DNA of 64,000 nt from Lachnospiraceae bacterium. GTDB lineage: Bacteria > Bacillota > Clostridia > Lachnospirales > Lachnospiraceae. A model generated the notes under the pieces. It worked only from the letters and a program-made list of their open reading frames with translations, did not search any database and was not told the DNA's origin. Shown here in pieces: positions 51,755 through 61,700 of the stretch. The DNA lies in contig JAFWDI010000010.1 in assembly GCA_017513125.1 (NCBI GenBank), forward strand, positions 1 through 64,000. The letters run 5' to 3'. Position 1 is the first letter of the stretch; each line of letters opens with the position of its first letter. A program made the position numbers and the translations under genes.

Positions 51755-52338
51755 TGCGTGTTCTGATCCTGATGGGAAGTCCCAGACTTCACGGGAACAC
51801 GGCGGAGCTGTGCCGGCCGTTCATCGAAGAACTGGAAGCCGGCGGCGCCGAGGTGCGGTACGTGACTCTGGCGGATAAGGACATTGCCCCGTGCAGAGGC
51901 TGTTATGCCTGTCAGCAGGTCGGCGGTGAGTACGGCTGCGTACAGAAGGACGATATGTACGCGGTGGTGGAGGACATCCTCCGGTCGGACCTGATCGTTC
52001 TGGCCACGCCGATCTATGAGTGGTACTGTACGGCCCAGATGAAGAACATGCTGGACCGGCATTACGGCCTGAACAAGTTTTACGGCAGTGCGGAAGGCTC
52101 CCTCTGGGCGGGAAAGAAGGTCGCGATCATCGCGACGCACGGCTATCCAGGCGCCTACGCGACCGACCCGTTCGAGGAGGGCATCCGGCGGCTGTGCAGG
52201 CATTCGCGTCTGGAATATGCGGGGCTCTATTCCGTGCGTGACACGGACAACCTCGCGTCGTTCCGGACAGCGGAGGCCGTGGAAGGCGCGAGAGCGTTCG
52301 CGCGGAAGCTGCTGGAACCGGGACGGCAGGGACACTGA
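51751..52338 (+). CDS. Flavodoxin-fold NAD(P)H-dependent oxidoreductase
   Basis: A 195-residue flavoprotein: FMN loop MGSPRLHGNTAELCRPFIEE, CRGCYACQQVGGEYGCVQKDDM (iron-sulfur-flavoprotein-like cysteines) and TPIYEWYCTAQMKNMLDR. Its ATG overlaps the stop of the MBL gene (ATGATG), so translation is coupled. Confidence 0.87.
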   Translation: MMRVLILMGSPRLHGNTAELCRPFIEELEAGGAEVRYVTLADKDIAPCRGCYACQQVGGEYGCVQKDDMYAVVEDILRSDLIVLATPIYEWYCTAQMKNMLDRHYGLNKFYGSAEGSLWAGKKVAIIATHGYPGAYATDPFEEGIRRLCRHSRLEYAGLYSVRDTDNLASFRTAEAVEGARAFARKLLEPGRQGH

Positions 52339-52383
52339 CAGGCGGAGTCTGCGGAAACGGAAACGATCAATGGAGGTTTTAAG

Positions 52384-52680
52384 ATGCAGTTTGTGATCAC
52401 GGCCCATGACGGGGAAAATATGCTGGAAAGAAGGATGGCTGTCAGAGCGCGCCATCTCGAAAACATGGCGAAGGTGAAGGGAAAGGTCCTCTGCGCCGGC
52501 GGCCTGTTGGACGAGGAAGGAAAGATGAAAGGCTCCGTGCTGGTCATCGATTTCGAGAGCCGGGAGCTTCTGGATGAGTATCTGGAGACCGAGCCCTACA
52601 TCACCGAGCGCGTCTGGGAAACGGTTGAAGTCGAGCGGATGAACGTCGTTATCCTGAACGGCGAGAAGGTCGGGAAATGA
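52384..52680 (+). CDS. YciI-like protein
   Basis: A 98-residue YciI-family ferredoxin-like-fold protein (MQFVITAHDGENMLERRMAVRARHL; VLCAGGLLDEEGKMKGSVLVIDF). The His-Asp pair at HDG and the later His fit the family. Enzymatic role unknown. GGAGG precedes the ATG. Confidence 0.87.
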   Translation: MQFVITAHDGENMLERRMAVRARHLENMAKVKGKVLCAGGLLDEEGKMKGSVLVIDFESRELLDEYLETEPYITERVWETVEVERMNVVILNGEKVGK

Positions 52681-52690
52681 CGGTTTCCGG

Positions 52691-52720
52691 TTGGTAAAGA
52701 GAGCCGGTTCCGTATATAAT
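52691..52720 (+). promoter_or_regulatory. Probable promoter of the PPOX gene
   Basis: TTGGTA (52691-52696), 18-base spacer, TATAAT (52715-52720), about 85 bases before the ATG. Confidence 0.5.
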
Positions 52721-52806
52721 GCAGATAAAAGAACGGGCCGGGACGGCGAGTCGGAGCGCGGCTGCGTTCTGACGGTCAGCTGCGTCAGGCAGAGAAGGAG
52801 GTTTTT

Positions 52807-53199
52807 ATGGAAAGAGTAGCGAAGTTCTTAAAAGAAGCAGGCACTTACTATCTGGCGACCGACGAGGGCGGACAGCCCAGAGTGCGGCCGTTTGGCACCG
52901 CGCACGTCTTCGAGGGAAAGCTGTACATCCAGACCGGTAAGATCAAGGCGGTCTCGAAGCAGATCCATGAGAATCCGCGGTTTGAGATCTGCGCGTTCAT
53001 GAACGGCGAATGGCTGCGCGTAGCCGGCGAGCTCGTCGAGGATGAGCGGATCGAGGCGAAGCAGTCCATGCTGGACGCGTATCCTTCGCTTCAGGCGATG
53101 TATTCCGCGGACGACGGAAACACCGAGGTGTTCTACATTAAGAACGCCACCGCGACGTTCAGCTCCTTTACGAAAGAGCCGGAGACCGTGACGTTCTGA
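52807..53199 (+). CDS. Pyridoxamine 5'-phosphate oxidase-fold flavin-binding protein
   Basis: A 130-residue split-barrel protein (YYLATDEGGQPRVRPFGTAHVFEGKLYIQTGKIKAVSKQI, FEICAFMNGEWLRVAGELVED). It probably binds FMN or F420-like flavin; substrate unknown. AGAAGGAGG precedes the ATG and a terminator follows. Confidence 0.88.
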   Translation: MERVAKFLKEAGTYYLATDEGGQPRVRPFGTAHVFEGKLYIQTGKIKAVSKQIHENPRFEICAFMNGEWLRVAGELVEDERIEAKQSMLDAYPSLQAMYSADDGNTEVFYIKNATATFSSFTKEPETVTF

Positions 53200-53240
53200 G
53201 CCCGTCCCGAAGAAGGGCTCTGACGCGAAAAAAAGATCAT

Positions 53241-53268
53241 GCGGGCAGCTCCGGCTGCCCGCGTTTTT
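53241..53268 (+). terminator. Terminator after the PPOX gene
   Basis: GCGGGCAGC (53241-53249) pairs perfectly with GCTGCCCGC (53254-53262), then GTTTTT. Confidence 0.85.
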
Positions 53269-53405
53269 ATGCCGATGTTCCGTTCTGTGTGATCAGGGGC
53301 CTTACGAAGCTTCGCGATGTCGCGGGAATATGAAAATTCGGCGGGAAGTTTTCCTTTGATTGGGGTAGAATGTAGCATATGAGAACTATTTCGGGGAGGT
53401 CTGAT

Positions 53406-53858
53406 ATGGAAAACACATCGCGTCAGGAAAAGGCGAAGCAGCTGTTCGAAACCGGCTGTCTGTGCGCACAGGCGGTGCTCACCGCGTTTGCGCCGGAATG
53501 CGGTCTTACGGACGAGCAGGCGATGAAGCTGGGCGCCTGCTTCGGTACCGGCATGCGGAAGGGCGAGATCTGCGGCGCCTGTACCGGCGGCCTGATGGCT
53601 CTGGGCATGCTCTGCAGCCGTCCGGGTGAAGACCGGGCGGCGGGCCGCCCGAGAGCGGACGAGGCGAACGACGAGATGACGGCCCGTTTCGAGAAGACCT
53701 GCGGCGCGCTCCGCTGCAGAGACCTGCTGGGGTGCGACGTTATGACGGAAGAGGGCATCGCGTACGCGATCGAGCATCATCTGTTTCTGGACCGCTGCCC
53801 CGGATATGTCGCCGCGGCGGTGAAGATCGCGGAAGAGATCAGCGGTGCGGCGGACTGA
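53406..53858 (+). CDS. C_GCAxxG_C_C family protein
   Basis: A 150-residue protein with the cysteine pattern of this family: ETGCLCAQAVLTAF, GEICGACTGGLMALG (the GCAxxG-type core, here CGACTGG), LRCRDLLGCD and DRCPGYVAAAV. Members are thought to bind a redox cofactor and often accompany oxidoreductases, as here. ATG 53406 follows GGGGAGG. Confidence 0.85.
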   Translation: MENTSRQEKAKQLFETGCLCAQAVLTAFAPECGLTDEQAMKLGACFGTGMRKGEICGACTGGLMALGMLCSRPGEDRAAGRPRADEANDEMTARFEKTCGALRCRDLLGCDVMTEEGIAYAIEHHLFLDRCPGYVAAAVKIAEEISGAAD

Positions 53859-53915
53859 GCGGATACGGTGCAGAAAGCTGACAGAAAGGCGGGAGACCGC
53901 TGCGAAGGAGAGATC

Positions 53916-54623
53916 ATGAAACAGTTTGTCGTATCGGAAGAAGTGTTTGAAAAACTGCCCGAGTACTGTCTGGGCGTGGTCGTGGCGGAGGGGTTTGACC
54001 AGGCTGCCGCGGCGCCGGCCGTCGCCGAGATGCTGGATGCGGCGGTCGCGGATTTCGCGGCGCGCCACGCGGACGACGCGGTCCGCGAGATACCGGGGAT
54101 CAAGGCCTGCCGGGACGCGTTTTACGCGCTGGAGATGAACCCGAATAAGTTCATGGTCTCCATCGAGGCGCTCGCGAAGCGCGTGCAGAAGAACGCTGCC
54201 CTGCCGCACATCGGGCCGCTGGTCGATCTGGGCAATGCCTTCTCCCTGAACTTCGAAGTTCCCATGGGGGCGCACGATATCGACCGGATGGAGGAGAGCG
54301 GCATTGAGGTGCGCTTCGCGGGGACGGATGATCATTTTCAGCCTATGGGCGAGGAGGCCCTCGAGGACGTGCCCGCGGGCGAGCTCGTCTACGTGAGCGG
54401 GCATACCGTGAAGACCCGCCGCTGGCTGTGGCGCCAGAGCGAGGACGGGAAGATCACGGAGGAGACCTCGCATGTGTTCTTTCCCATCGACGGCTTCGCG
54501 GACGTGAACCTGGCTGACGTACAGCGCGCGGCGGACGGGCTGGCCGCGTTCCTGTCCGGGCTGCCGGGCATAACGGTGCGGCAGGGGTTCATCGACCGGG
54601 AGCACCGGAGCATGGAGATCTGA
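53916..54623 (+). CDS. B3/B4 (tRNA-binding-like) domain protein
   Basis: A 235-residue protein with the B3/B4 domain of phenylalanyl-tRNA synthetase beta subunit, stand-alone form (NPNKFMVSIEALAKRVQKN, LPHIGPLVDLGNAFSLNFEVPMGAHDID). Related proteins may edit misacylated tRNA. AAGGAGA before ATG 53916. Function here is inferred from the domain only. Confidence 0.85.
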   Translation: MKQFVVSEEVFEKLPEYCLGVVVAEGFDQAAAAPAVAEMLDAAVADFAARHADDAVREIPGIKACRDAFYALEMNPNKFMVSIEALAKRVQKNAALPHIGPLVDLGNAFSLNFEVPMGAHDIDRMEESGIEVRFAGTDDHFQPMGEEALEDVPAGELVYVSGHTVKTRRWLWRQSEDGKITEETSHVFFPIDGFADVNLADVQRAADGLAAFLSGLPGITVRQGFIDREHRSMEI

Positions 54624-54672
54624 AAACAGCGCGAAGGACGGTGCGGACGCACACCGCGCGAAAGGAGTTTAT

Positions 54673-55146
54673 ATGAAAAAGACACTGGTAGCATATTTCT
54701 CCGCCAGCGGAGTCACGAAGCAGATGGCCGAAAAGCTCGCGGACGCGACGGACGCGGATCTGTTCGAGATCGTGCCTGAAGTGCCCTACACCGAGGAGGA
54801 TCTTGACTGGCAGAACGATAAGAGCCGCAGCTCGATCGAGATGAAGGACCGTTCATGCCGCCCGGCCATCGCCTCGAAAGTCGAAGACATGGATCGGTAC
54901 GAACGCGTGTACGTCGGCTTCCCGATCTGGTGGTACCGTGAGCCGTCGATCATCGACACGTTTATGGAGTCCTACGACTTCACCGGAAAGGAAGTCATAC
55001 CGTTCGCCTCTTCGGGCATGAGCGGGATCGGAGATTCGGGCGCGAACATGCAGAAGCTCGCCGAGGGCGCAAAGGTGGTCGGAGGAAAGCGTTTTCCGAA
55101 GACCGTGAAGAAAAACGAACTGAAGAGCTGGGCGAAGGAGATCTGA
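54673..55146 (+). CDS. Flavodoxin
   Basis: A 157-residue flavodoxin (MKKTLVAYFSASGVTKQMAEKLADAT; VYVGFPIWWYREPSIIDTFMESY; PFASSGMSGIGDSG). FMN-binding electron carrier. GAAAGGAG precedes the ATG. The aldo/keto reductase gene follows after 129 bases. Confidence 0.9.
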   Translation: MKKTLVAYFSASGVTKQMAEKLADATDADLFEIVPEVPYTEEDLDWQNDKSRSSIEMKDRSCRPAIASKVEDMDRYERVYVGFPIWWYREPSIIDTFMESYDFTGKEVIPFASSGMSGIGDSGANMQKLAEGAKVVGGKRFPKTVKKNELKSWAKEI

Positions 55147-55166
55147 GCGATACTTCGCTCGATGAC

Positions 55167-55265
55167 GTGCACGCGGCGGCGGACGAGCTGGTCGACATTT
55201 TTCATCAGAGCTCCGTGCTGATCCAGGCGAACCGGACGACGACGGAGTTTTACGCCGGCGAATAA
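55167..55265 (+). CDS. Possible small ORF or gene remnant
   Basis: A 32-codon frame from GTG 55167 (open upstream to a CTG at 55143) reading VHAAADELVDIFHQSSVLIQ and on to a TAA. Codon use resembles real genes of this genome, but no ribosome site is clear. It fills the gap between flavodoxin and aldo/keto reductase genes. Not recognised. Confidence 0.25.
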   Translation: MHAAADELVDIFHQSSVLIQANRTTTEFYAGE

Positions 55266-55275
55266 AGGGAGCATC

Positions 55276-56418
55276 ATGAACTACAGAAGACTCGGAAAGA
55301 CCGGTCTCATGGTCAGTGAGGTCGGCTTCGGCGGAGAGTGGCTCGAGCGCCACGAAAAGGAAGAGGCGGCGGACCTGATCCGCTATGCCGCCGCGCAGGG
55401 GATCAATATCATCGACTGCTGGAACCCGAACCCGGAGAACCGGGACCGGGCCGGTGCGGGCATTGCCGGAAACCGCGAACACTGGATCCTGCAGGGCCAC
55501 ATCGGCGCGACCTGGCAGAACGGGCAGTACGTGCGCACGCGCGACATCGGGCATGTGAAGCCTGCGCTCGAGGATCAGCTCGCACGGCTGGGCACGGACT
55601 ATATCGACCTGGGCATGATTCACTATGTGGATGACCCGGCCGACTGGGAGGCCTGCCGGACCGGTGCCTACGCGGACTATGTGGCTGAGCTGCACGAGAG
55701 CGGCGTGATCCGGCACATCGGACTGAGCACGCATAACCCGCGGATCGCGAAGCGCGCGATCGAGGAGGGCGCGGTCGAGATGATCCTGTTCTCGATCAAT
55801 CCCGCGTTCGACATGAAGCCCGCGACAGAGAATATCGAGACGATGTTCGAGGGCTATGACGAGGCGCTGTCCGGGATCGACCCGGAGCGCGCGGAGCTCT
55901 ACCGGCTCTGCGAGGAGCACGATATCGGGATCACGGTCATGAAGGGCTTTTTCGGCGGGCGGCTGTTCGACGCTGAGAAGTCGCCGTTCGGCGTCACGTT
56001 CACCGCGCCGCAGCTGATCCACTACGCGCTGACCCGGCCCGCGGTCTGCGCCGTGATGTGCGGCTACGACACGAAGGAGCAGGTCGACGCCGCGGCCGCC
56101 TACGAGACCGCTTCGGAGGAGGAGCGGGACTATGCGTCCGTGATCGCGGGGGCGCCGCTGCATTCGTACAAAGGGCAATGCACCTACTGCGGCCACTGCG
56201 CGCCTTGCCCGGTGAACATCGACATTGCCATGGTAAACAAGTTTTACGACCTGGCCGCAGCGCAGCCGGAAGTCCCGGCGAGCGTGCGCGCACACTATGA
56301 GGCGCTGGGGGCGACTGCGTCCGACTGCATCGGGTGCCGCGGGTGCGAGAGCCGGTGCCCGTTCGGCGTGGAAGTCAGCGAGAGAATGAAACAGACAGCG
56401 GAGCTTTTCGGAAGATGA
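55276..56418 (+). CDS. Aldo/keto reductase with C-terminal ferredoxin domain
   Basis: A 380-residue oxidoreductase. AKR barrel: YRRLGKTGLMVSEVGFGGEWL, INIIDCWNPNPENR, DYIDLGMIHYVDDP, HIGLSTHNPRIAKRAIEEG. The C-terminus carries two cysteine clusters CTYCGHCAPCPVNIDI and CIGCRGCESRCPFGVEV, as in the Fe-S AKR group of anaerobes. Substrate unknown. Its stop overlaps the next start (ATGA). Confidence 0.9.
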   Translation: MNYRRLGKTGLMVSEVGFGGEWLERHEKEEAADLIRYAAAQGINIIDCWNPNPENRDRAGAGIAGNREHWILQGHIGATWQNGQYVRTRDIGHVKPALEDQLARLGTDYIDLGMIHYVDDPADWEACRTGAYADYVAELHESGVIRHIGLSTHNPRIAKRAIEEGAVEMILFSINPAFDMKPATENIETMFEGYDEALSGIDPERAELYRLCEEHDIGITVMKGFFGGRLFDAEKSPFGVTFTAPQLIHYALTRPAVCAVMCGYDTKEQVDAAAAYETASEEERDYASVIAGAPLHSYKGQCTYCGHCAPCPVNIDIAMVNKFYDLAAAQPEVPASVRAHYEALGATASDCIGCRGCESRCPFGVEVSERMKQTAELFGR

Positions 56419-57059
56419 AACTGAAGGACTTTCTGAATCGGGTCCGGGAACCCCGGACCGACTACTCACGCGGTGCGGCGGCAGCAGTGTCTGCCGCGCT
56501 GTTTATTACGGGGGCGCTGCTCGGGATCCTGCAGAAGCGGCTCGACGGCACCGCGATCAATGAACTTCCGATGATCCTCCAGCGGATCGACATCGTGAAC
56601 TTTTTCGGCAGGCTGGCGATCTGGATCCTGCTCGGGACCGCGATCGCGGTGTTTTCGAAGCGGCCGCGCCGGGCCTCGCTGAACGCTTTTCTGTTCCTGA
56701 TCGGCATGGTGGTGGGGTATTACGTGTACTGCCGCTTCGCGATGGGATTCCTGCCGGTCTCCTACATGATGATCTGGGTGGTGCTCGCCGTCGCGGGCAT
56801 TTTCCTGGCGCCTCTCTGCTGGTATGCCCGCGGGGAGGGGCCTCTGGCGGTCATCCTGTCCGCCGTGATCCTCGGGGTCCTGTTTTCGCAGGCGTTCCTG
56901 ATCACGCAGGGTTTTTTCGTCACGCACCTTACCGAGGTCGTCTGCTGGGTGATCGGTGTGATCATCCTGATCCGGCGGCCGAAGGAACTGGTGATCGAGC
57001 TGGCATTGTCCGTCGGAGTCGCGTTTCTGTATCAGCTGTTTATTCCGTACTGGGGGTGA
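56415..57059 (+). CDS. Integral membrane protein of unknown function
   Basis: A 214-residue protein with about seven hydrophobic helices ([93 protein letters not shown]). ATG 56415 overlaps the aldo/keto reductase stop. I do not recognise a family with confidence; a DUF6518-like group is possible. Confidence 0.7.
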   Translation: MKLKDFLNRVREPRTDYSRGAAAAVSAALFITGALLGILQKRLDGTAINELPMILQRIDIVNFFGRLAIWILLGTAIAVFSKRPRRASLNAFLFLIGMVVGYYVYCRFAMGFLPVSYMMIWVVLAVAGIFLAPLCWYARGEGPLAVILSAVILGVLFSQAFLITQGFFVTHLTEVVCWVIGVIILIRRPKELVIELALSVGVAFLYQLFIPYWG

Positions 57060-57105
57060 GACCGCAGCGTTCCCGGCAACAACTTTCACCGAAAGTGCAT
57101 GCAGT

Positions 57106-57149
57106 AAAAGCGGACGGCCGCGCGATTTTCGCACGACCGCCCGCTTTTT
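57106..57149. terminator. Bidirectional terminator between the membrane protein gene and gltD
   Basis: AAAAGCGGACGG pairs with CCGCCCGCTTTTT (one mismatch), with an inner GCGA/TCGC hairpin. A-run on one side and T-run on the other allow use from both strands. This convergent junction lacks the interspersed element found at the other three. Confidence 0.75.
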
Positions 57150-57195
57150 ATGCCGAAAGAGACTCTGCGTGTTCTTTTGACAATTTTTTGATGAC

Positions 57196-58710
57196 TTACA
57201 GCGCCGTGTACCCCATCAGGTACTCGTCGACTTCCTTCGCGCAGGCGCGCCCCTCGGTGATCGCCCAAACGACCAGCGACTGGCCGCGGCGCATGTCGCC
57301 GGCGGTGAAGACTCCGGGGATCGCGGTCTGATGGCTGCCGTCGGTCAGGACGGTCCCTCGCGGCCCGCGCTCGAGCCCGAAGCTCTCCGGGGTATATGGT
57401 TCACAGCCGGTGAAGCCGGCGGCGATCAGGAGCAGGTCACAGGGGGTCGACCGTTCCGATCCGGGCTCATCCACCCATTTGCCGGCTTCAAACCGGCCGC
57501 GAACTAACGTGACTTCCTTGAGCTCGCCTTTTTTATTCACGGTGCAGCTCTTTACCGTGGTCTCGAACACGCGGGGATCGCTGCCGAAGACCGAGGCCGC
57601 CTCTTCATGGCCGTAGTCCGTTTTCAGGACCTTCGGCCACTGCGGCCAGGGGTTCGACGCCGCGCGCTCGACGGGCGGGGCCGGCATCATCTCGATCGCG
57701 GTCACGGACTTGCATCCGTGACGCATCACGGTAGCGATGCAGTCATTGCCCGTGTCGCCGCCGCCGACGATCACGACGTGCTTTCCTTTCGCGCTCGGAT
57801 ATCCCCGGCGCGCGCGGAACGTCTCCGCGGACAGCGGGTCCGCGTCGGAAGCGGACGCGTTCTCCGCTCCGCTCAGCAGGGCGGCGGTCGTCGCTTTCAG
57901 GAAATCCACCGCGAAATAAACGCCCTTGATATCGCGGCCCTTCACGCAGTCGAGCGTCCGGGGCTGCTTCGCACCGCAGCAAAGGGCGACCGCGTCGTAC
58001 TCATTCAGCAGATCCTCCGCGGCGACGGTCCGTCCGACGTCCGCGCCGGTCACGAACGTGACGCCTTCGGCCTCCATCAGTGCCTGCCGGCGCAGGACCA
58101 CGCTCTTGTCCAGCTTCATGTTCGGGATGCCATACATCAGCAGGCCGCCGATCCGGTCTTCGCGCTCGAAGACAGTGACCAGATGTCCGCGGCGGTTCAG
58201 CCGGTCCGCGCAGGCCAGGCCCGAGGGACCGCTTCCTACGACCGCCACGCGCTTCCCGGAGCGGACGCGCGGGATCCGCGGCTTCATGCGCCCCTCGGCG
58301 AAGGCGGTCTCGATGATGTAGAGTTCATTGTCGTGCGAGGTCACGGGCAGGTCGTCATGGCCCAGGATGCAGGCTTTCTCGCAGAGCGCCGGGCAGACGC
58401 GCCCGGTGAACTCGGGGAAACAGTTCGTCTTCAGGAGCCGCGCGAGCGCGAGCCCCGGATTTCCGCTGTAGACCTCGTGATTCCACTCGGGGATCAGGTT
58501 ATGCAGCGGACAGCCGGTGACCATGCCGGCCAGCACCATGCCCGACTGGCAGAACGGCGCTCCGCAGTCCATGCACCGCGCGCTTTGGCAGCGGCGCTCC
58601 GCCTCGGTCAGCGGGACGTGAAACTCGCGAAATGTCTTCAGGCGTTCCGCGGGCGGGATGGTCGTGTTTTCCTGTCTCTGGTATTCCAGAAATCCGGTCG
58701 CTTTTCCCAT
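57196..58710 (-). CDS. gltD: Glutamate synthase small subunit
   Basis: A 504-residue flavoprotein that passes NADPH electrons to GltB. Seen: N-terminal Fe-S cysteines ([47 protein letters not shown]), FAD site [26 protein letters not shown] site [20 protein letters not shown] and [21 protein letters not shown] 58710 ([13 protein letters not shown]) is used with GTGAGGTG before it; a GTG four codons upstream overlaps the gltB stop. It is cotranscribed with gltB. Confidence 0.95.
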   Translation of the reverse strand: MGKATGFLEYQRQENTTIPPAERLKTFREFHVPLTEAERRCQSARCMDCGAPFCQSGMVLAGMVTGCPLHNLIPEWNHEVYSGNPGLALARLLKTNCFPEFTGRVCPALCEKACILGHDDLPVTSHDNELYIIETAFAEGRMKPRIPRVRSGKRVAVVGSGPSGLACADRLNRRGHLVTVFEREDRIGGLLMYGIPNMKLDKSVVLRRQALMEAEGVTFVTGADVGRTVAAEDLLNEYDAVALCCGAKQPRTLDCVKGRDIKGVYFAVDFLKATTAALLSGAENASASDADPLSAETFRARRGYPSAKGKHVVIVGGGDTGNDCIATVMRHGCKSVTAIEMMPAPPVERAASNPWPQWPKVLKTDYGHEEAASVFGSDPRVFETTVKSCTVNKKGELKEVTLVRGRFEAGKWVDEPGSERSTPCDLLLIAAGFTGCEPYTPESFGLERGPRGTVLTDGSHQTAIPGVFTAGDMRRGQSLVVWAITEGRACAKEVDEYLMGYTAL

Positions 58711-58718
58711 GGTACACC

Positions 58719-61700
58719 TCACTTTCCTTCTGCAGCGTAGACAGAGCGGAACGCTTCGAGCTCCGCGGTTTCGTGCGGGATGCCGGTCTCCTCGAAATGA
58801 CTGACCGCGGCCAGCATGCGTTTATAGTCGTGCGGGATGATCTTCTTGAAGTACGGAAGCTCCTCCTCAAGATGATCCAGGATCCGCTTCGCGCCGGCGG
58901 AACCGGTCTCGGCGGCGAAGTCGGAGAGGATGTCGGAGAGCTCCTGGATGTCGTACTTTTCGGTCACCTCCTCGAGCTCGACCATGTCCTTGTTCAATTT
59001 CAGGTAGAGATCGTGATTCCGGTCAAGCACGTAGGCGATGCCGCCGCTCATGCCGGCTGCGAAGTTCTTCCCGGTGTTCCCGAGGATCACCGCGCGGCCG
59101 CCGGTCATATACTCCAGGCCGTGGTCGCCGCAGCCCCAGGCCACCGCGACCGCGCCGGAGTTCCGGATACAGAAGCGTTCGCCCGCAATGCCGTCAATAT
59201 AGCATTTTCCGCTCGTGGCTCCGTACAATGCCACGTTCCCGACAATGATGTTGTCTTCCGGGACGAACGTGCCGCCGCCGGTGTTCTTCGGCGCCGTGAG
59301 CACCAGTTTGCCGCCGGATAGGCCTTTGCCGAAGCCGTCATTGGCGTCTCCCGAGAGGCGGATCGTCAGACCCTTCGGGATGAAGGCGCCGAATGACTGT
59401 CCGCCGCCGCCTTCCGCGCGGACCGTGAAGGTGTCGTCGGGGAGGTCATTGCCCAGACGGCGCTGAATCTGCGAGCCGAGCAATGTTCCGAATGTGCGGT
59501 TCGTGCTCGAGACCTTTACGCTGACTTCGCCGGGTGTTCCGGTCCCGAGGTTCTTCTCGAACGCCGGGAGCAGGACTTTCTCGTCGAGTGTTTCGTCCAG
59601 CCGGAAGTCATAGATCTTCTCGGGCATAAAGTGAAGATGCCCGGCCTGGTCCGGAATCGGACCTTCCATGAAACTGCCGGGATCCAGATTCGCGAGCAGT
59701 ACGGAGAGGTCCACGGTGCGCGCCTTCTTCGTGACCGCTTCCTTCTGCACGAGGCAGTCCGTGCGCCCGACCATCTCATTCACCGAGCGGAAACCCAGCT
59801 CCGCCATGATCTCGCGCAGCTCCTCGGCGATGAACGTCATGAAGTTCATCACGTACTCGGGCTTTCCCTTAAAGCGCTTCCGGAGCTCTGCGTTCTGCGT
59901 GGCGATGCCGAACGGACAGGTGTCTTTGTTGCAGACGCGCATCATCATGCAGCCCAGGCAGACGAGCGCGGTCGTCGCGAAGCCGAATTCCTCCGCGCCG
60001 AGCAATGCCGCGATCGCCACGTCCCGGCCGCTCATCAGCTTACCGTCGGTCTCGAGAATCACGCGCTCGCGCAGGCCGTTCTCGATCAGCGCGCGGTGTG
60101 CCTCCGAGAGACCGAGCTCCCAGGGCAGGCCCGCGTGATGAATCGAAGACTTCGGCGCCGCGCCGGAACCGCCGTCATGGCCGGAGATCAGGATGACCTG
60201 CGCACCGGCTTTCGCGACGCCGGAGGCGATCGTGCCGACGCCGGCCTCGGAGACCAGCTTTACGGAGATGCGAGCGTCCTTGTTCGCGTTCTTCAGATCG
60301 TAGATCAGCTGCGACAGATCCTCGATCGAGTAGATGTCGTGGTGCGGAGGAGGGGAGATCAGCGTCACGCCGGGCGTCGAATGCCGCGTTTTCGCGACCC
60401 ACGGATAGACCTTCCGGCCGGGCAGGTGTCCGCCCTCGCCGGGCTTCGCGCCCTGGGCCATCTTGATCTGGATCTCCTTCGCGCTGTTCAGGTACGCCTC
60501 GGTCACGCCGAAGCGGGCGGAGGCGACCTGCTTGATCGCACTGCACTTTTCGGTACCGAAACGTGCGGGATCCTCGCCGCCCTCACCGGTGTTTGACTTT
60601 CCTCCGAGGCGGTTCATCGCGAGCGCGAGCGCCTCGTGCGCCTCCTGCGAGATCGAACCGTAGGACATTGCGCCGGTCTTGAAGCGCTTCACGATCTCGG
60701 AAGCGGGCTCGACCTCCTCGAGCGGGACCGGGTCGCCGGCGGGCACGAACTTCAGCCCGCTGCGCAGCGTGTGCGGATGCGCCACGTCGTCGACGCGTGC
60801 GGTGTACTGCTTGAACAGGTCGTAGTTTCCTTCGCAGACCGACTGCTGCAGCAGCACGATGGTCGTGGGGTTGTACAGATGGTCCTCGGCCTCGGGGTTA
60901 TTCCGCATACCGTGGAGTCCGAGCGAGTCGAGCGTCGTGTCGGTCGTCAGGCCCAGCGGGTCGAACGCGCGGTCGTGGCGCTCGGCGATGCTCTCCTCGA
61001 TCTCCTTCAGGCCGATGCCGCCGACGCGGCTTACCGTTCCGGTGAAGTACTCGTTGATCAGCGGCTGCGAGAGTCCGACCGCCTCGAAGATCTTCGCGGA
61101 CTGGTAGGACTGCAGCGTGCTGATGCCCATCTTCGCGGCGATCTTCACGATGCCGTTCAGGATGGCAATGTTATAATCGTCGACCGCGGTGTGGTAATCC
61201 TTATTCAGGATGCCGGACCGGATCAGCTCGCCGATGCACTCGTGCGCCAGGTACGGGCAGACAGCCCGGGCCCCGAAGCCCAGGATGACCGCGAACTGGT
61301 GGACGTCGCGGGGCTCCGCGCTCTCGAGGATCAGGGAGACCTGCGTGCGCTTCTTCGTGCGGACCAGATGCTGCTCGACGCAGGCGACCGCGAGCAGCGA
61401 CGGGATCGGAACATGGTTCTCGTCCACGCCCCGGTCGGAGAGGATGATGATGTTCGAGCCTTTCGCGTAGGCGCGGTCGACCGCCACACAGAGCTGGTCC
61501 AGCGCCTTCTTCAGCGAAGTGTGCTTATAGAACAGGATCGAGATCGTCTCGGCCTTCAGGCCGGGCTCGTTCAGCTCGAGGATCTTCATCAGGTCGACCT
61601 CGGTCAGGATCGGGTCCTGAACTTCGAGCATGCGGACATTGCCGCTCTTTTCCTCGAGCAGGTTTCCGTCGGAACCGATATATACGGCGGTGTCGGTGAC

